A stretch of 64,000 bases of DNA from Absidia repens (GCA_002105175.1 MCGE01000009.1:1302001-1366000), one strand, 5' to 3'. Numbered from the stretch's first letter, positions 11,621-25,100 are shown. Program-made: numbers and translations. Notes: generated from the letters alone by a model not told the origin.

Positions 11621-12362
11621 TTAGTGATAAAACCCATGGAAACCATGTTTAAAAGCCAGTATACCGATTGCCAAGGTAATACCGTAAAAGATCATTCCAA
11701 AAATGAAGCGTGCGATATGACTTTCTTTCGCAGCTTCGAATATAGACCAAAAGACGGCAAATCCAAAAAATCTACAAGAAAAAAATAATAATTACAATAT
11801 ACCCTTTTTTAGAAGTCTGTCTTACACCCAAGTTAAAATCATGATGCTTCTTGTACTGCCTTGACCAACTGTGTTTAACACCAATACCGATAAAAGCATG
11901 AGTATAAGATCACCAAGGACTTGGGATGCTCGAGTTAATCGATGCTATTTAAGTCGGATTGTTACCATGAGTATAAAAAATTAGAAAGACGATATATATG
12001 TATATATATATATATTTTTTTTTTTTTGGCTTTTTTTTTTTTACGTGAGTACTAGTTGTGCCAGGCCGTCTAATCCAACGACTATATCCGCCTGTATTAT
12101 TTTGCGGAGGAGCAGCGACCTCTTCCTCGGCAGTTGTAGCTCCGCTTCGAACATGATGGCCATCGCCAAAGACATGACGAAGAAACCATAAGAACCCCCA
12201 GTATGCTAACAATGCGAAAAAGGCAATCCAGTACATTCTGACATGGTGGTCCATCATGAAAATTGAAAAGTCATTAATCCTTTCACCATGACCATAGTAT
12301 CCACCACCATTATAGAAAGGGTCATGATCATTAAAAGGTGAGCCATGTTGTCTAGATGCCAT
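11621..12362 (-). CDS. Small four-helix membrane protein (195 aa), unknown function
   Basis: Exons 12362-12045, 11944-11826 and 11771-11621, with frame continuous to a TAA; 195 residues. The second donor could be read as GTGTAAG or GTAAG; only the latter keeps the hydrophobic frame. The N-terminus is soluble and rich in Gly, His and Tyr (residues 1-40). One helix follows (YWIAFFALLAYWGFLWFL), then a polar linker of about 45 residues, then three more helices (LGDLILMLLSVLVL, FFGFAVFWSIFEAA, FGMIFYGITLAIGIL). The C-terminus is HGFHGFYH. His is frequent at both ends. I do not recognise the family. The first intron holds A-rich and TATA-repeat tracts. Confidence 0.72.
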
Positions 12363-13346
12363 TGTATTGAATTAATTGATTTGGAAAATATATATCTAAA
12401 AGTTGATAAATGTTAAAAGATGATTGAAAATTAAGTACATAAAAAAGCGATTTTATATAGAGCACGTCAATACTAGTATGGGACACTTTAGAAATATATA
12501 AGAAAAAGGGAGACAGTCATATCAATAGCGTTGTCTTGTTTTAAACATTGTACCAAAAAAACCAAGGATTAGGAGAACCTTGGTTTTGCTAATGTAAGAT
12601 TCATGCAGCGTCTATCATCTACAAAGGCTTAAACTTTGGTTATTTTTAGGTTTGCTCGATCACCATTTTGACCAAGGAGTATATATATATATCGTTGAAA
12701 ACGATTGTTCACTTTTTGACTGTAAGCGGAGCCTGAAAATAACCTGCCCTGAATAATTTATTTGTTTCCTCCCGGCAAGCGACCGGTTTAAGATAGAAAG
12801 CAAATACGATGATGACGATAATAATAATAAATCAAGGAGAAACATCGCCGTATTTTTTTTAAATAAAAGATTTTCTTCATTACAAATATATGATTATCAT
12901 GTCAGCACAAAAACGGAATCTATCAAAAGAGTCGACGGAATCACTTTAACCGAAGTCTCCATGTTTCACAATCTTCTTCATTAGGAAGGGTAAGCCTATT
13001 TCCGATCAACCAATCTGGGTTTTACATTTTCCATGATAATATCTATCGTTTCGAGCAGTCATCACCTATGGGTTTCTCTTCCAATTAAAAGCTAATAGTC
13101 AGTTGAATAATATTAGTGCAAGCTAGCGCTGAAGCGCGTTGTACCAATTTCCTATAACAAGTATTGATAATGTCATGGACTTGGTCGGAGTTTCCAAAAT
13201 GCTCCCCACATTCATTATTGTTGTTGCTTACTGATGCCAAATCGTTGGAGCTTAATTTTTTTTATTTCTCAGAAATTCTTTCTTTTTTTAATTTTCTTCT
13301 TTTCCTTCCTTTTTTCTTTTATTTTTATTATTATTATCATTTAATC
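12363..13346. other. Divergent intergenic region
   Basis: Lies between the start of the minus-strand membrane protein gene and the plus-strand acyl-CoA synthetase, so it should contain both promoters. A pyrimidine-rich tract (about 13,254-13,340) abuts the synthetase start codon, as seen at several genes here. Confidence 0.55.
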
Positions 13347-15908
13347 ATGGTGAACAAGATCAACTTACAAAAGCAAACATACGAAGTGCCTGGCTCTAGA
13401 AAGCCTGGTCAAACTGGTAAGGTTGAAAAAACGTATATCATTGGATAGCATCCCTGTGCTTACCCCTTCTTCACGTGTAGGTATTTACCGCAATGCTCAA
13501 AGAACTGAATTGGTGGAGTCCTTCTCTCCCAAAGTCAAGACACTTTATAACATCTTCCAACATGGTAAGTACTAACCATCATAAACGAGAAAACGGGACA
13601 CTGTAGCTTTCTTTGACAAAGATCTGGTTGAAACAATCAAGCTAGACAGGTTGAATGAATACTTAGTAAATATCAATTTTTCTTTTTATTAGGTTACCAA
13701 ATCTCCAAAGATCGTCCATGTTTAGGTCGCCGTTCTATCAATGCTGCTGGAAAGGCTGGCCCTTACGTTTGGGAAACTTACCGTCAGGTCAATCAACACA
13801 TCCTCAACTTTGGCTCTGGATTGATGAACTTGATCAACCATACCCTGGGCGATTCTCGTACCGCTGGTATTCCTATCGGTATCTGGGCCGTGAACCGACC
13901 GGAATGGTTTATCACTGAAATGACTTGCGCCGCCTATAGCTTGTATACTGTTGCACTCTATGATACACTTGGACCAAACGTTGTTGAGTTCGTTGTGAAC
14001 CATTCCGAATTAGAAGTGGTCGTTTGCTCTGGTGATCATATCCCTGACTTGCTCAAGCTGAAAGAAAAGCTCCCTAACCTCAAGGCTATCATTTCTATGG
14101 ATTCTATCGATGATGGTGCCATTCCTGTCCCTGGATCTGTTTCCAAGAGCTCCATCATCAAGGCCTGGGCCGATGAAAAGAAGGTACTGCTAACTGATAT
14201 GGCTACATTGGAAGCTGCTGGCAAGAAAAACCGTCGCTCCATCAACCTCCCTCAGCCTGATGATATGGCTTGTCTGATGTATACAAGGTATGCGTGATAA
14301 TAATTATAGAGTACAAAACAGACTATCTTTATGCTTTTCGCTCACTCTGTTTTTTATTTTTTTATTTTTATTTGGCAATGTTTAAAGTGGGACAACTGGA
14401 ACACCAAAGGTAATATATTTATTGGTCAAGAAAACGAGGGAGGATATGATACTATAGAAGTTTGTACTAACTGCCATTTTCTTGGAAGGGCGTCATGTTA
14501 ACCATAGAAACCTCGTTTCTGCCATCTCTGGAAGCTACTACAACCTTGGTGGCACTCCTAACGATATCGGCATCTCGTTCCTTCCATTAGCGCACATATA
14601 TGCACAGATTACTGATAATCTATCCATTGCCTTTGGTAGTCGTATTGGTTACTTTGCGGGCGACATGGTTACATTGGTTGAAGACATTCAAGAACTCAAG
14701 CCTACAGTGATGGCCGCAGTTCCTCGCTTGTTGAATCGTGTTTACGCCAAGATTGCTGCCTCCACTATCAATGCACCTGGTATGGTGGGTGCTCTTGCAC
14801 GTCGTGGTGTTGCTGCCAAATTGGAAAACTTGGAAAATCAAAAGGGATATACTCATCCTTTCTGGGACCGCCTCCTCTTTAATAAGGTCAAGCAAGCTTT
14901 GGGTGGAAATATGCGTGTGATGGTGACTGGCTCTGCTCCTATTGGCAAGGATATTATGCAGTTCCTCCGTGTTGCCTTGTGTTGTGACATCCGTGAAGGT
15001 AAGAGCAAAAGATGATGATAGTAAGATCAGATCGGATTTGTTCTCATTACCACTATATTTTCATTTATCATATAGGTTATGGTGCTACTGAAACCAGTGC
15101 TGCCACTGCCTGTCATTACGAAGGGGAATACAAAGCAGGTCATTTGGGTGCTCCATTTGTCAACAACGAAATCATGCTTATGGATGTTGCTGAAATGAAT
15201 TATTTGTCTACCGATCCTCAACCTCGTGGTGAAATTTGTGTACGTGGACCTAGCATCTTCAAGGGCTACTACAAGGAAGAAGAAAAGACTCGTGAAGCCA
15301 TCGACGAAGACGGATGGTTCCATAGTGGTAAGCAGTAGATAGCAAGCAAATGAGTAGACAATATATATATTAATAACGTAATTATGTATAGGCGATATTG
15401 GTGTGATCGATGAACGAGGATGTTTGGTTATTATTGACCGTAAGAAGAATATCTTCAAATTGGCTCAAGGTGAATACATTGCCCCTGAAAAGATTGAAAT
15501 GTCTATGCTAAGGATTCTCTTGTGGCCCAAATCTTTGTCCATGGTGACTCCCTTCAAAGCTCATTGGTGGCAATCTTGGTCCCTGATCCCGAAACTTTAC
15601 CTGCCTTTGTTGCTGCCAAGGCTCCCAAGATCGCAAAGCAAAATCTGTCCTACGCCGAATTGTGTAAGAATCCTGAAGTGATTCAATTAGTGTTGGCTCA
15701 ACTGACCAAGGTTGGAAAGAAGGCCGGCTTGCATGGATTTGAACTTGCCAAGGCAATCCATTTGGAAACCGAGCCATTCAGTATGGAAAACGATCTTTTG
15801 ACTCCTACCTTCAAGGTCAAGCGCCCTCAAGCTAAGAAGTATTATGAAGCCCAAATCGCCGCCATGTATGAAGCTATCAACGATCAACCTCAAAAGGCCA
15901 AGCTGTAA
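13347..15908 (+). CDS. Long-chain acyl-CoA synthetase with PTS1-like end; two apparent frameshifts
   Basis: Activates long-chain fatty acids to acyl-CoA through an acyl-adenylate. Exons 13347-13416, 13481-13564, 13693-14287, 14388-14409 (22 nt), 14489-14998, 15076-15327 and 15392-15908; about 683 residues if repaired, normal for LACS. The AMP-binding signature is split by the short exon ([11 protein letters not shown]). Further motifs are YGATETS, DGWFHSGDIG and [21 protein letters not shown]. The C-terminus is AKL, a good type 1 peroxisomal signal, so the product may feed peroxisomal beta-oxidation. Two reading-frame breaks exist: near 14,502 (THRNL, one C missing) and near 15,497-15,499 (after APEKIE, one A missing). 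Both sit in homopolymers and conservation resumes at once, so sequencing error and a fresh pseudogene are both possible. Confidence 0.9.
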
Positions 15909-16458
15909 ACCATTTGGATGACATATTATTTCCCTCTCTCCCCTCTTTCCCCTTTTCTTTTTTGTTATATCCCTTTACATGCTGGTCTATCATTTATTCT
16001 TCATATAGTGTAGTTTTTTTGGATTAGAATATCTTTTTTTGTATTTACAATGTGTGCATTATAGAACAAAAATAAAATTAAAATTACACCATTTATTATT
16101 GAAACCTGTCTTGAACGAAATTATCATTCTTCTCGTATTAAATGCTTGATTTTTCTAGAATATGGTGTTGAAGCTGGAGACGACAACTCATTGTGTTACA
16201 GTGGTTTTCCAGCAAATGTTTTTGTGATATCGGTGAAGGAGAATCGTTCGTTTTACACCTTGCTTGTCTCTTTTTTTGTTTTTTTTACCCCAACCTGTCA
16301 TCTGTGCTTTCAGCATGTGATCGTAAATCGTGCCAGACACTTCGTTTTCATTGGCCGATTTTGACCCTCGTGAAAAATAAAGGTGGACCTGAACAAAACG
16401 GTGCCACTTTTTTTTTTTTTTGCGTTCTTCTCTTTCACTTTGCGTTACATACTTCACC
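15909..16458. other. Intergenic, LACS 3' and SAC1 5' region
   Basis: Contains an AATAAAATTA poly(A)-type signal near 16,071 and a T11 tract shortly before the SAC1 start codon. No additional gene seen. Confidence 0.55.
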
Positions 16459-19153
16459 ATGAAATTGTAAGTACATAATTACAATTCTCTCTTTTTATTC
16501 TTTGTGATCTCGTTGCTGATAATTGTTTTCCATAGGTATACAACTAAAACATCGTTTGTGGTGGAACAAAACGATTCATCTTTGCACAAACTCTTCATCA
16601 ACAGAGACACTGGCGCGGTTGAACTTGTTGGTAAGCTACCCTCCCCCCTCTCAGCTATGGAGGAAGATATACGTTTTAGGGAAAAGTAGACTGAAACTTC
16701 TGGCTATTTATTTGTATAGACACCGTTCCCAAGGTAGCTGAGCAATTGGCAACCTCTCTCATCCACGGTATCGTCGGTTTTATCAAGCTCCAAACCAGTA
16801 AGTGACGCACTTTCTTGATATGAACCAAGAAAATCTCACTTTTTTATATATTCCCTTCTGGAACAGGCGACTACTTTATTGTTATTACTGGTAGAGAAAA
16901 CGTGTGCACTATTCAGGGGAAACACATATATCGTGCTACGTCGTTTGAAATCATTCCGTTGGCTCATGGCGTTTCCGATTTGTCACCTCAACAGGTAAAT
17001 CGAAAAGAAAATCAGGATTGACTCTGTGGATTATGTCTTACTGATGACCGATATCACCTTCTTTTTTTTTTTTAATAGCAAAGCGATGAAAGCTCTTATG
17101 TTGACTTGCTGCAGCAACATTTGAAATCCGGAGCACTGTACTACTCTAATGACTTTGATGTGACCAATGCTTTACAACGACAAGCTGAATCTGATGAAAA
17201 AGACCCACTGTGGAAGCGCGTAAGTTGAAAGAGATAACAGTGTAAAGATGATGGCGTGGACGAATGGAAACAGCGAACTAATTCATAGGTTTGTGATATA
17301 AATAGGCTGATGAACGATTTTACTGGAACAGATTTATTTCTAACAAATTGATCGAAGCTGCGAACAAACAACCTCAAGTAAATCGATGAATGATGAACAT
17401 TTTAATTGCCATGGTATTTACTTCCCTTACTGTTTTTTTTTTTAGTTTAGTGACTTTATTCTTCCTCTTCTACAAGGATGTAAGTGACAATATTATGGAA
17501 TGATACCAAAGAAATGTAACCGACTTTGAGTTTTTTGTTTGTGATAGTTATCGAACTTCGTACCTCTAGCGTTAATGACCATTCATTCGTCTTTGGTCTC
17601 TTCACTCGCCGCAGCCGTCATCGTCCAGGAACACGTTACTTCTCTCGAGGTATTGATGCTGATGGTCATGTTTCCAACTACGTTGAAACCGAACAAGTGG
17701 TTATTTACGATGGTCCTGATGCAAAACTTCCTCTGGTTGGCAAGAAGATGTTATCGTATGTCCAAACACGTGGCTCTATTCCAGTTTATTGGGCTCAGAT
17801 AATCAACCTCAAGTATACTCCCCGTCTTTGGGTTGGGGATTCCAAAACAAGCGTAAGTAAGAAAAAAAATTGAACGATCATGATTATCGTAAAAGGGTAT
17901 GGAGCTAAACATGATTCTCCCAATTCATAATAGGCCACTTCTGCAAGAACTCACTTCGACGAACAAATCTCGATTTACGGTCCCCAGATTTTGGTCAATC
18001 TCGTCAATACCAAAGGCTACGAATTACCAATGGCTCAAGCTTATGCTAATGTTGTCAAACAGCTCAATGATCCTCGCTTGTATTATACCCACTTTGATTT
18101 CCACAAGGAATGTAGCAAAATGCGCTGGCACCGAATCCAACTTTTGGTAGAAGAGCTGAAAGATCGTTTGGTGGACCAAAAGTAAGCACAAAAAAGGGAC
18201 GGAACCGTAAGAAAATCACATTGATCAATTTATTAACACAATATATACGTACTAGATACTACTACGTTGATTCTGTGGATGGGATTATCAAGAAACAATC
18301 TTCTGTTGTTCGCACAAACTGTATGGACTGCTTGGATCGTACTAATGTGGTTCAAAGTACTTTGGCTAAATGGATATTGACCGAACAATTGCGTGAATTG
18401 GAGATTTTGGGCTCGAAAGATGAATTGAACAATTCTTCAATCTTTATGGTGCTTTTTAGAAATGGTAATGATAATAATATTAAGAAAAAAAAAGTTACAG
18501 AAAAAAGCTGATCTCTTTATTTACTTCTATTTTAGTATGGGCTGACAATGCTGATCGTGTAAGCTGTATGTATTCTGGTACTGGTGCCCTTAAGACTGAT
18601 TTTACCAGGTATTATATAAAAAATGCTAGATCCCAATTTAAGAAAATGGAAATATGTCAATATCCTGAACTAACACAATCAAACATTAATCATTATTAGA
18701 ACTGGTGAACGTACAAAGGCCGGTGCCCTTCAAGATTTGTCCAATTCTATTACTAGATATGTCAAAAACAACTTCATGGATGGCGTTCGTCAAGATGGAT
18801 TTGACTTGTTTTTAGGAAATTACTTGGTGGACAAAGCGTCTACCCCTTTCTCTGTGGATAAACCTTTGCGTGTCCGTGCTGTTCCTCCTATTGTTGGCTT
18901 CGCTCTTGTCATGCTGATTCTACACTTGCTTCGGCCAGCTCTATTCGGACCCCTCTCAGTAGTGACTTATATGGCTATTTTGATGTTTTGGCTGTCTGTT
19001 GTTTTATCTGCCTTGAAGTTTTCACTTGTCCACAGCAAGCATTTTGTCAACTTGCCGCATTTGTCTATTCCCCCACAACCTGTTGATGATGTTAGTTCGA
19101 CCATTACCTCCCTCTCTCTTAATGAAAAAATAGCGGCACCCTCCCTTCAATGA
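16459..19153 (+). CDS. SAC1: SAC1-type phosphoinositide phosphatase (614 aa)
   Basis: Dephosphorylates PtdIns4P at ER/Golgi membranes. Twelve exons: 16459-16466, 16536-16630, 16720-16797, 16867-16994, 17079-17219, 17306-17377, 17446-17479, 17548-17852, 17934-18181, 18256-18464, 18536-18608 and 18700-19153; they sum to 614 residues, close to yeast Sac1. The Sac domain runs through about residue 500. Landmarks include the catalytic CX5R(T/S) loop in RTNCMDCLDRTN, upstream GTRYFSRGID and NYVETEQ, and IPVYWAQ. Two C-terminal membrane helices follow (VVGFALVMLILHLL-like and YMAILMFWLSVVL), matching the ER anchor of Sac1. The first exon supplies only eight coding bases (M-K and part of L), with the rest of the N-terminus 70 bp downstream. 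Frame and family fit are complete. Confidence 0.95.
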
Positions 19154-19279
19154 TTTTAGTTAGAATTAGTCAATCTTCTTCCCTTCCTCACTTTACATTA
19201 TAGATAGATAATACATTGATTTTTTTACGATTACATCGTCGTTTGAAACACCGCCCCTTTAAATTTTTTTTGTTGCTTG

Positions 19280-19314
<35 letters not shown>

Positions 19315-19357
19315 CTTATCCTTGACTTTTTTTTTCTTCTACGGATACACGAAAACG

Positions 19358-21975
19358 ATGGCTCTTGTACTGATAAGACAAGCTGTTCCTGATGCGGATG
19401 AAGCTATTATTGATTACATTGATGGCTACTTGAAAGAAGGTGGCTTTGAAGGTGATGAAGATGCGATTCAAGAATTCGTTAAGCCGATTTTGGTGGATGC
19501 AGGCGGCGACGAAGACCGTATTGATGCGTTATGTGTGGAACTCACCAAAATGTTTATCAACGATGGATCAGCAGCAGCAGCTAATGCTCCCTCAACATTA
19601 TCGAAATTGGATCAAGCCATTACCATGGGTCAGCAATCTGGTATGTCTGCTACTTCATCCCTCAACAAATCTCAAATTGATCTCGATCATGTATCCGGCC
19701 GACGTGTGCAGTCGCAAGTGAATCAAGAGAAACTACGCAAGGCAGAAGCCAAGATCGCCAACAAGATGGCCAAACGTATGGAACGAACAAATCAACGTGT
19801 GGAATACGAAGCATCTCGACTCTTGGAATCTGAACGACAATTGCAAGAAGAATACAAACTGTATAACCCCATCTTGGATTACACCACTACCAAGGGCAAG
19901 AACAAGGATATCAAAATCGAAAACTTTGACATCTCATTTGCTGGACGTCGTATCCTTACTGATGCTAATTTGACTGTGGCATTTGGCCGTCGTTATGGTG
20001 TGGTGGGCAAGAACGGTATTGGGAAATCAACCTTGCTACGTGCTATGGCTCGCCGTGAAATCAATGTGCCTCAACATATATCTGTGCTTTACGTCGAACA
20101 AGAAGTAAGTAAACTGAGGAGAGGTTGAGAACGGGGCCTTGGCTGAAGTATTCATGTACTAATTTATGATTTATATTTTATTTGAATAGGTGGTGGCAGA
20201 TAATACTAGAGCTCTTGATATGGTGCTTCGTGCTGATGTCTGGCGTGAACATTTGTTGGAAAAAGAACGAAATCTTACTGCACGAATTACCGAAATTGAA
20301 AATGAACAAAACGACGATTCGTTGGACGAAAGTGGCAAGAAGGCTTTGGAGGATCAACATGATACCTGCCATAACGAATTGAAGGAAGTCTTCAGCAAGT
20401 TACAAGATATCGAAAGTGATAAGGCCGAGGCAAAGTAAGCGTGATTTTCTTATGATACATATTGATTGATATGGAAACTTACAGACTTTTATCATTACTA
20501 TCATCAGGGCATCTGCTATTCTCGCTGGTCTTGGATTCGCAGCTCCCGATCAAAAAAGACCTACCAAGGAATTTTCTGGTGGTTGGCGTATGCGTATCTC
20601 TTTGGCTCGTGCTTTATTCTGTAAACCTGATGTACTTATGCTTGATGAACCGGATAACATGTTGGATATCCCTGCTATTGTCTGGTTGGAGAAATACCTT
20701 CAAACTTGGCCAAACACTTTACTGGTGGTTTCTCACGACAGAGGTAAAGCAATATCATGAAGTCGAATTGCATCTCAACAATACTAACTGTTTTTTTTTC
20801 TTACATAAAATAGAATTTTTGGATGAAGTGGCTACTGATATCTTACACATGCACTCTGAAAAATTGGATTACTACAAAGGCAACTTCAGTAACTTCAATG
20901 GCACCAAAGAAGAACGTCAAAAAGCTCAGTTCCGGGAGTGGGAATCACAGATGCAATACCGTCAACACTTACAAGACTTTATTGATCGCTGGCGATACAA
21001 TGCGAAACGTGCACCCCAAGCTCAATCCAAAATCAAGATTCTGGAAAAACTTCCCGTACTGGAACCTCCTGAAGATGAAAAATTGGTCACCTTCCAATTC
21101 GCAAATCCTGAACAGCTATCTCCCCCTATTTTGCAAATGAACGATGTCACCTTTGGTTACACTCCTGAACGAATCATCATCCGAAATATCAATTTGGACT
21201 TGCGTATGGACTCTCGGGTGGCCATTGTTGGTCCTAATGGTGCAGGTAATGTAGAAGAATTGAAAATCAACGCTAAGGCATAGTCATTAACAAACAATCT
21301 CTGGGTAATTGGTTGTTGTCGTTGTTTTTTTTTTTGTTTTTGTTCTTTTTCATAGGTAAATCCACTATGCTCAAGTTACTAACGGAAGAAAATAAACCAA
21401 TGAGTGGATTAGTACATCGAAATGGACGACTTCGTATTGCCTACTTCACTCAACATCACATTGATCAATTGGACTTGTCAAAATCTGCTGTCGGTTTCAT
21501 GGCCGAGAAATTCCCTGGAAAAACTGAAGAAGAATACCGACGTTACTTGGGCTCATTTGGTATTACTGGCATGGTTGGATTACAAGTGATGAAAACATTG
21601 TCTGGTGGTCAAAAGTCTCGTGTGGCGTTTGCTTGTCTTAGTGCCCAAGGTCCTCATGTTCTTGTGCTTGATGAAGTAAGTCACGATCATTTCAAATGTG
21701 TCCTTGTAGATTGTTTATTTACCGCATTTGTTTATTTATTTTATTCTTCATAATAGCCTACTAACCATTTGGATATGGAATCAATGGATGCTTTACAAGA
21801 TGCTTTGGCTCAATTCAAGGGCGGTGTGATCATTGTTTCTCACGACGAACGGTTTATCAACACGGTCTGTAATGAAATCTGGATATGTGATAAGGGCATC
21901 CTCAATAAATTCAGCGGCACCATCAAGGATTACAAGGAAATGATCTGTCCAAAGGAAGGCTCCATGGTGGTTTAG
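19358..21975 (+). CDS. GCN20: ABC-F ATPase, GCN20 type (732 aa)
   Basis: Soluble twin-ABC protein; Gcn20 works with Gcn1 on ribosomes to activate the Gcn2 kinase under amino-acid starvation. Exons 19358-20104, 20190-20434, 20508-20743, 20814-21245, 21356-21675 and 21757-21975 give 732 residues (yeast Gcn20 752). An N-terminal ~200-residue extension, typical of Gcn20 rather than Ef3, precedes ABC1: Walker [10 protein letters not shown], signature [12 protein letters not shown], Walker [13 protein letters not shown]. The linker is the ABC-F arm and a charged stretch. ABC2 has GPNGAGKST (split by an intron at GAG/K), [11 protein letters not shown] and VLVLDEPTNHLD (split by an intron). No membrane helices. 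The start follows a long T tract. Poly(A)-type GAAATAAAAC lies near 22,034. Confidence 0.94.
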
Positions 21976-22734
21976 AATGTAGTACTTATATCATTAGTTT
22001 AGTATTATATGTAGTATAGAAATATTGATTTGAAATAAAACTGAAAATTTACTACCATTGACATCTATATCATACTTGATTTTTGCCTGAACAGGGAATG
22101 GGGTACTTGGTGGCTGGGATATGCATAAATGCACTTTGCATCCGTATATATATAAACTAAATGTATGTCTTATCTTGTTAATGCCATTCTTTTATGACAT
22201 TCGAAGGTGAAAATTCGGTCATTTGAATTACTGGTGATTTTTTGGGCGTCTGATAGAGACTGGACAGAAATGGGTGAACATGAAAATAGTCCATTTTTAT
22301 GGTATGATTTTATGAACGATTTTGAGTTACGATCAAGTATACTATGAGGCGTAAAAGTTGAGGTGAGGGAATATGGTCATGATTTAAACTAGAAGGTTTG
22401 TTACCTTCCAGTCACTGTTCATTTTTTTATGCGTCAGTCAAGACCATTTTTGAAACCACTTAAGCAATCCCTTCTTTCCATACCTTTTGAATTATAGTAG
22501 GTAAAATGCTTAGCACAGCTATTTTCTAAAGATCCTTCATACTCGACTCTTTATTTGTATATACACTCTCCTTTTTTGTTTCTAGACGCACATAGTAATA
22601 GATGAAAAATAAACTAGTATAATAGGTGAGTTAAAAAGGAGGAGTTTAATGGACACTCACAAAATAACCACTATATAATATAGCCTTTGCTCGAAATATA
22701 CTGGGTCAGAGGTAATAAAACAAAAAGAAAAAAA
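21976..22734. other. Intergenic, no gene seen
   Basis: GCN20 3' UTR with a poly(A)-type signal near 22,034, followed by AT-rich sequence up to repeat B. No coding or RNA signal seen. Confidence 0.5.
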
Positions 22735-23345
22735 GACATATTTTATTAGGCATATTGATAAGTGAGTGCTAAACTAAAGGTGAGATGTTTATTATAACAC
22801 TGGATTTAATGGAGGTATATTAAGAAAGACTATTGGTGTATACAACGAATCTAAATACTAATCTAAAAGTACGACTGTCAAAGGGGATTTAAATTACTGA
22901 ATTGTACAGTTGACTGTATGAGGAAGACAATCTTCTATTGAAACTTCACAACCATCAACACTAATCTAACTGCGCTATAGTAAAAAAGGGATGTATTGCA
23001 CAAGATATGAAAAAGGCTAACGGGATATTTTTCAATGAAATATTTGAAAAAAGATACATTTTATTCTAATATAGATACAAACTTACAACAAACTAAAACG
23101 AAACTAAGCTAATGGAGGTTCCAAAAAGTCAACTAACGGTGGTTTCAAATCCTGAATCTAAAATGAAAGGGTTTCCCATGCAGGTTGTAATCCCTAATCT
23201 AAAACCCCTTCTAAACTAGTCCTGACACTAATCTAACATCAATATAATCCATAAAAACTACAATGATGAAGAGAAAAAGAAAAAAGGAGAAAAAGAAAAA
23301 GGACCCCAAGAACAAATAAATATTCACGTGTGCGGGATTTGAAAA
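22735..23345 (-). repeat. Dispersed ~0.6-kb repeat, copy B
   Basis: Minus-strand copy. Read on the forward strand it starts at CATATTTTATT and shows the core GAAAGGGTTTCCC, TTGTAATCCC and CTTCTAAACTAGTCCTGACA near 23,160-23,230. It ends with the reverse of the element head (CACGTGTGCGGGATTTGAA, to 23,345). Confidence 0.8.
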
Positions 23346-23762
23346 TGACTGCACTGTCGTGTCTGTTTTTTCACTCATGATAAAAAAGTATTGGGGCACA
23401 CAATTTATGATAGTTCAATTTTGTATGAGTAGTATCATGCATTTCAGTCACTGACTGCTTATAATAAAGATCATTTTACTTGTCGTATGAATAATAAGAT
23501 ATTTTCCGGAAAATGATTCTTGGTGACATTGAATCACACATCATATCAACCCATAAAAAAGATTAGCACATATCGCTGTTCCTAGATTCCAAATTTGTAA
23601 CAAGTGTAAAATAAGAGATACATAGATTTTTATTTACAACAGATGATAGAAAAAAGAAAAACGAGAATAGATGCATAAATATGATACACTAAATTAGGAT
23701 TAAGTGATAGGGTGGAGGGGGATAAATGATAAGCTAAACTATAGGATAAGTAATATAATATT
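23346..23762. other. Intergenic, phosphate transporter 3' side
   Basis: AT-rich; presumed 3' UTR of the minus-strand phosphate transporter. Nothing else recognised. Confidence 0.5.
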
Positions 23763-24087
23763 CTATTTGTAGTTGGCTACAGGCACGCTTTCAGTCACGC
23801 TGACAGTATCGACATTTTCAGGGGAAGCTTGGACGGTGACAGGGGGGATATAATCTTCTTCAAATTCATCCAAATCCATACCCTTTGATTCTGGAATCCA
23901 TAGCAAGGTAACAATAAGACCCAAAAACATCACAGCAGCGAAGATACCCAATGTTTGTGGCAAGAAAGCATGTTCGCCGGGATAAGTATCACCAGTTTCA
24001 ACCACAACATTGAAGGCAAAAGCAGCAAGAATAGCGCCAGCCTTACCGGAGGCAGCAGAAATACCGTGAGCAGAAGCCCGTACTCTG

Positions 24088-24119
<32 letters not shown>

Positions 24120-25066
24120 TGGTCGGTTAGTTATGTGGCCTTCTTTTTTTTTTTTTTTTTTTTGAATCATCAATACTTACTTGCTAGGGAATACTTCACC
24201 GGGAATAATGAAGGTCGTCGCATTTGCACCGAAGTTCATAAACAGTTGAGCAAGGGTGAAGACAGTGATAAAGGCAGCAATTGCTTTGTCACGGAGGGGA
24301 TAGTAGGCAGCAGCAAGAATAACAAATAAGATGGTTGTCATAGTGAAGCCCATGATTTGAATCTTTCGTCTACCCAGCTTTTCGATAGTGAATACTGTGA
24401 GGTAATAACCAGGAACCTTAATTAATTCAAAATAGTATAAATGCATAAGTGAGTATAAGAGCATAATAGAATTAAAGAATGATCAATAAGCTTACCGAGC
24501 CAAGACAGGTGATGATAATTTGGCCAACAGTGTTTGCCCATAAAGTTTCAAAAGCAGTATCCTTCTTGGCGTACCCAATAGCACTGAGAACGTAAGTATT
24601 GTTGAGCCCAAGTCCATAAAACGCAACATCCAGTAAAAACCAAGATAAAGATGTACCAAGTAGTACGCGGAAATGCTTCCATTGACTGAAGTAAGCACGG
24701 AATTCAGCCCAATGGTTGCGTTTTTCTTCGACCTTGGTATATTGTTGAGATAATTCATTGGACACTTCTTGACCCTTGGCAGCAGCGGCAGCTTCGACAT
24801 CTTTGTTCACATGGAGAGAGTAGCGAGGAGATTCAGGCATGCTGAAACGTAAATAAATAGTTGCAACAGCAGGCACGGCACCAAGACCAATACACAAACG
24901 CCATACATAGTCCAAGGCCATAACATCATCATTGATAGCGTTCTTGAAAATAGCCAAAAGAATCAAAGTGACAATTGCAGCAGCCAAATTACCGATACCT
25001 TGCATAGAGAAAATCAAGGCCATCATCATACCTAATAAAATAATAGAGTGAATATTAAGCCTTGAG

Positions 25067-25100
<34 letters not shown>

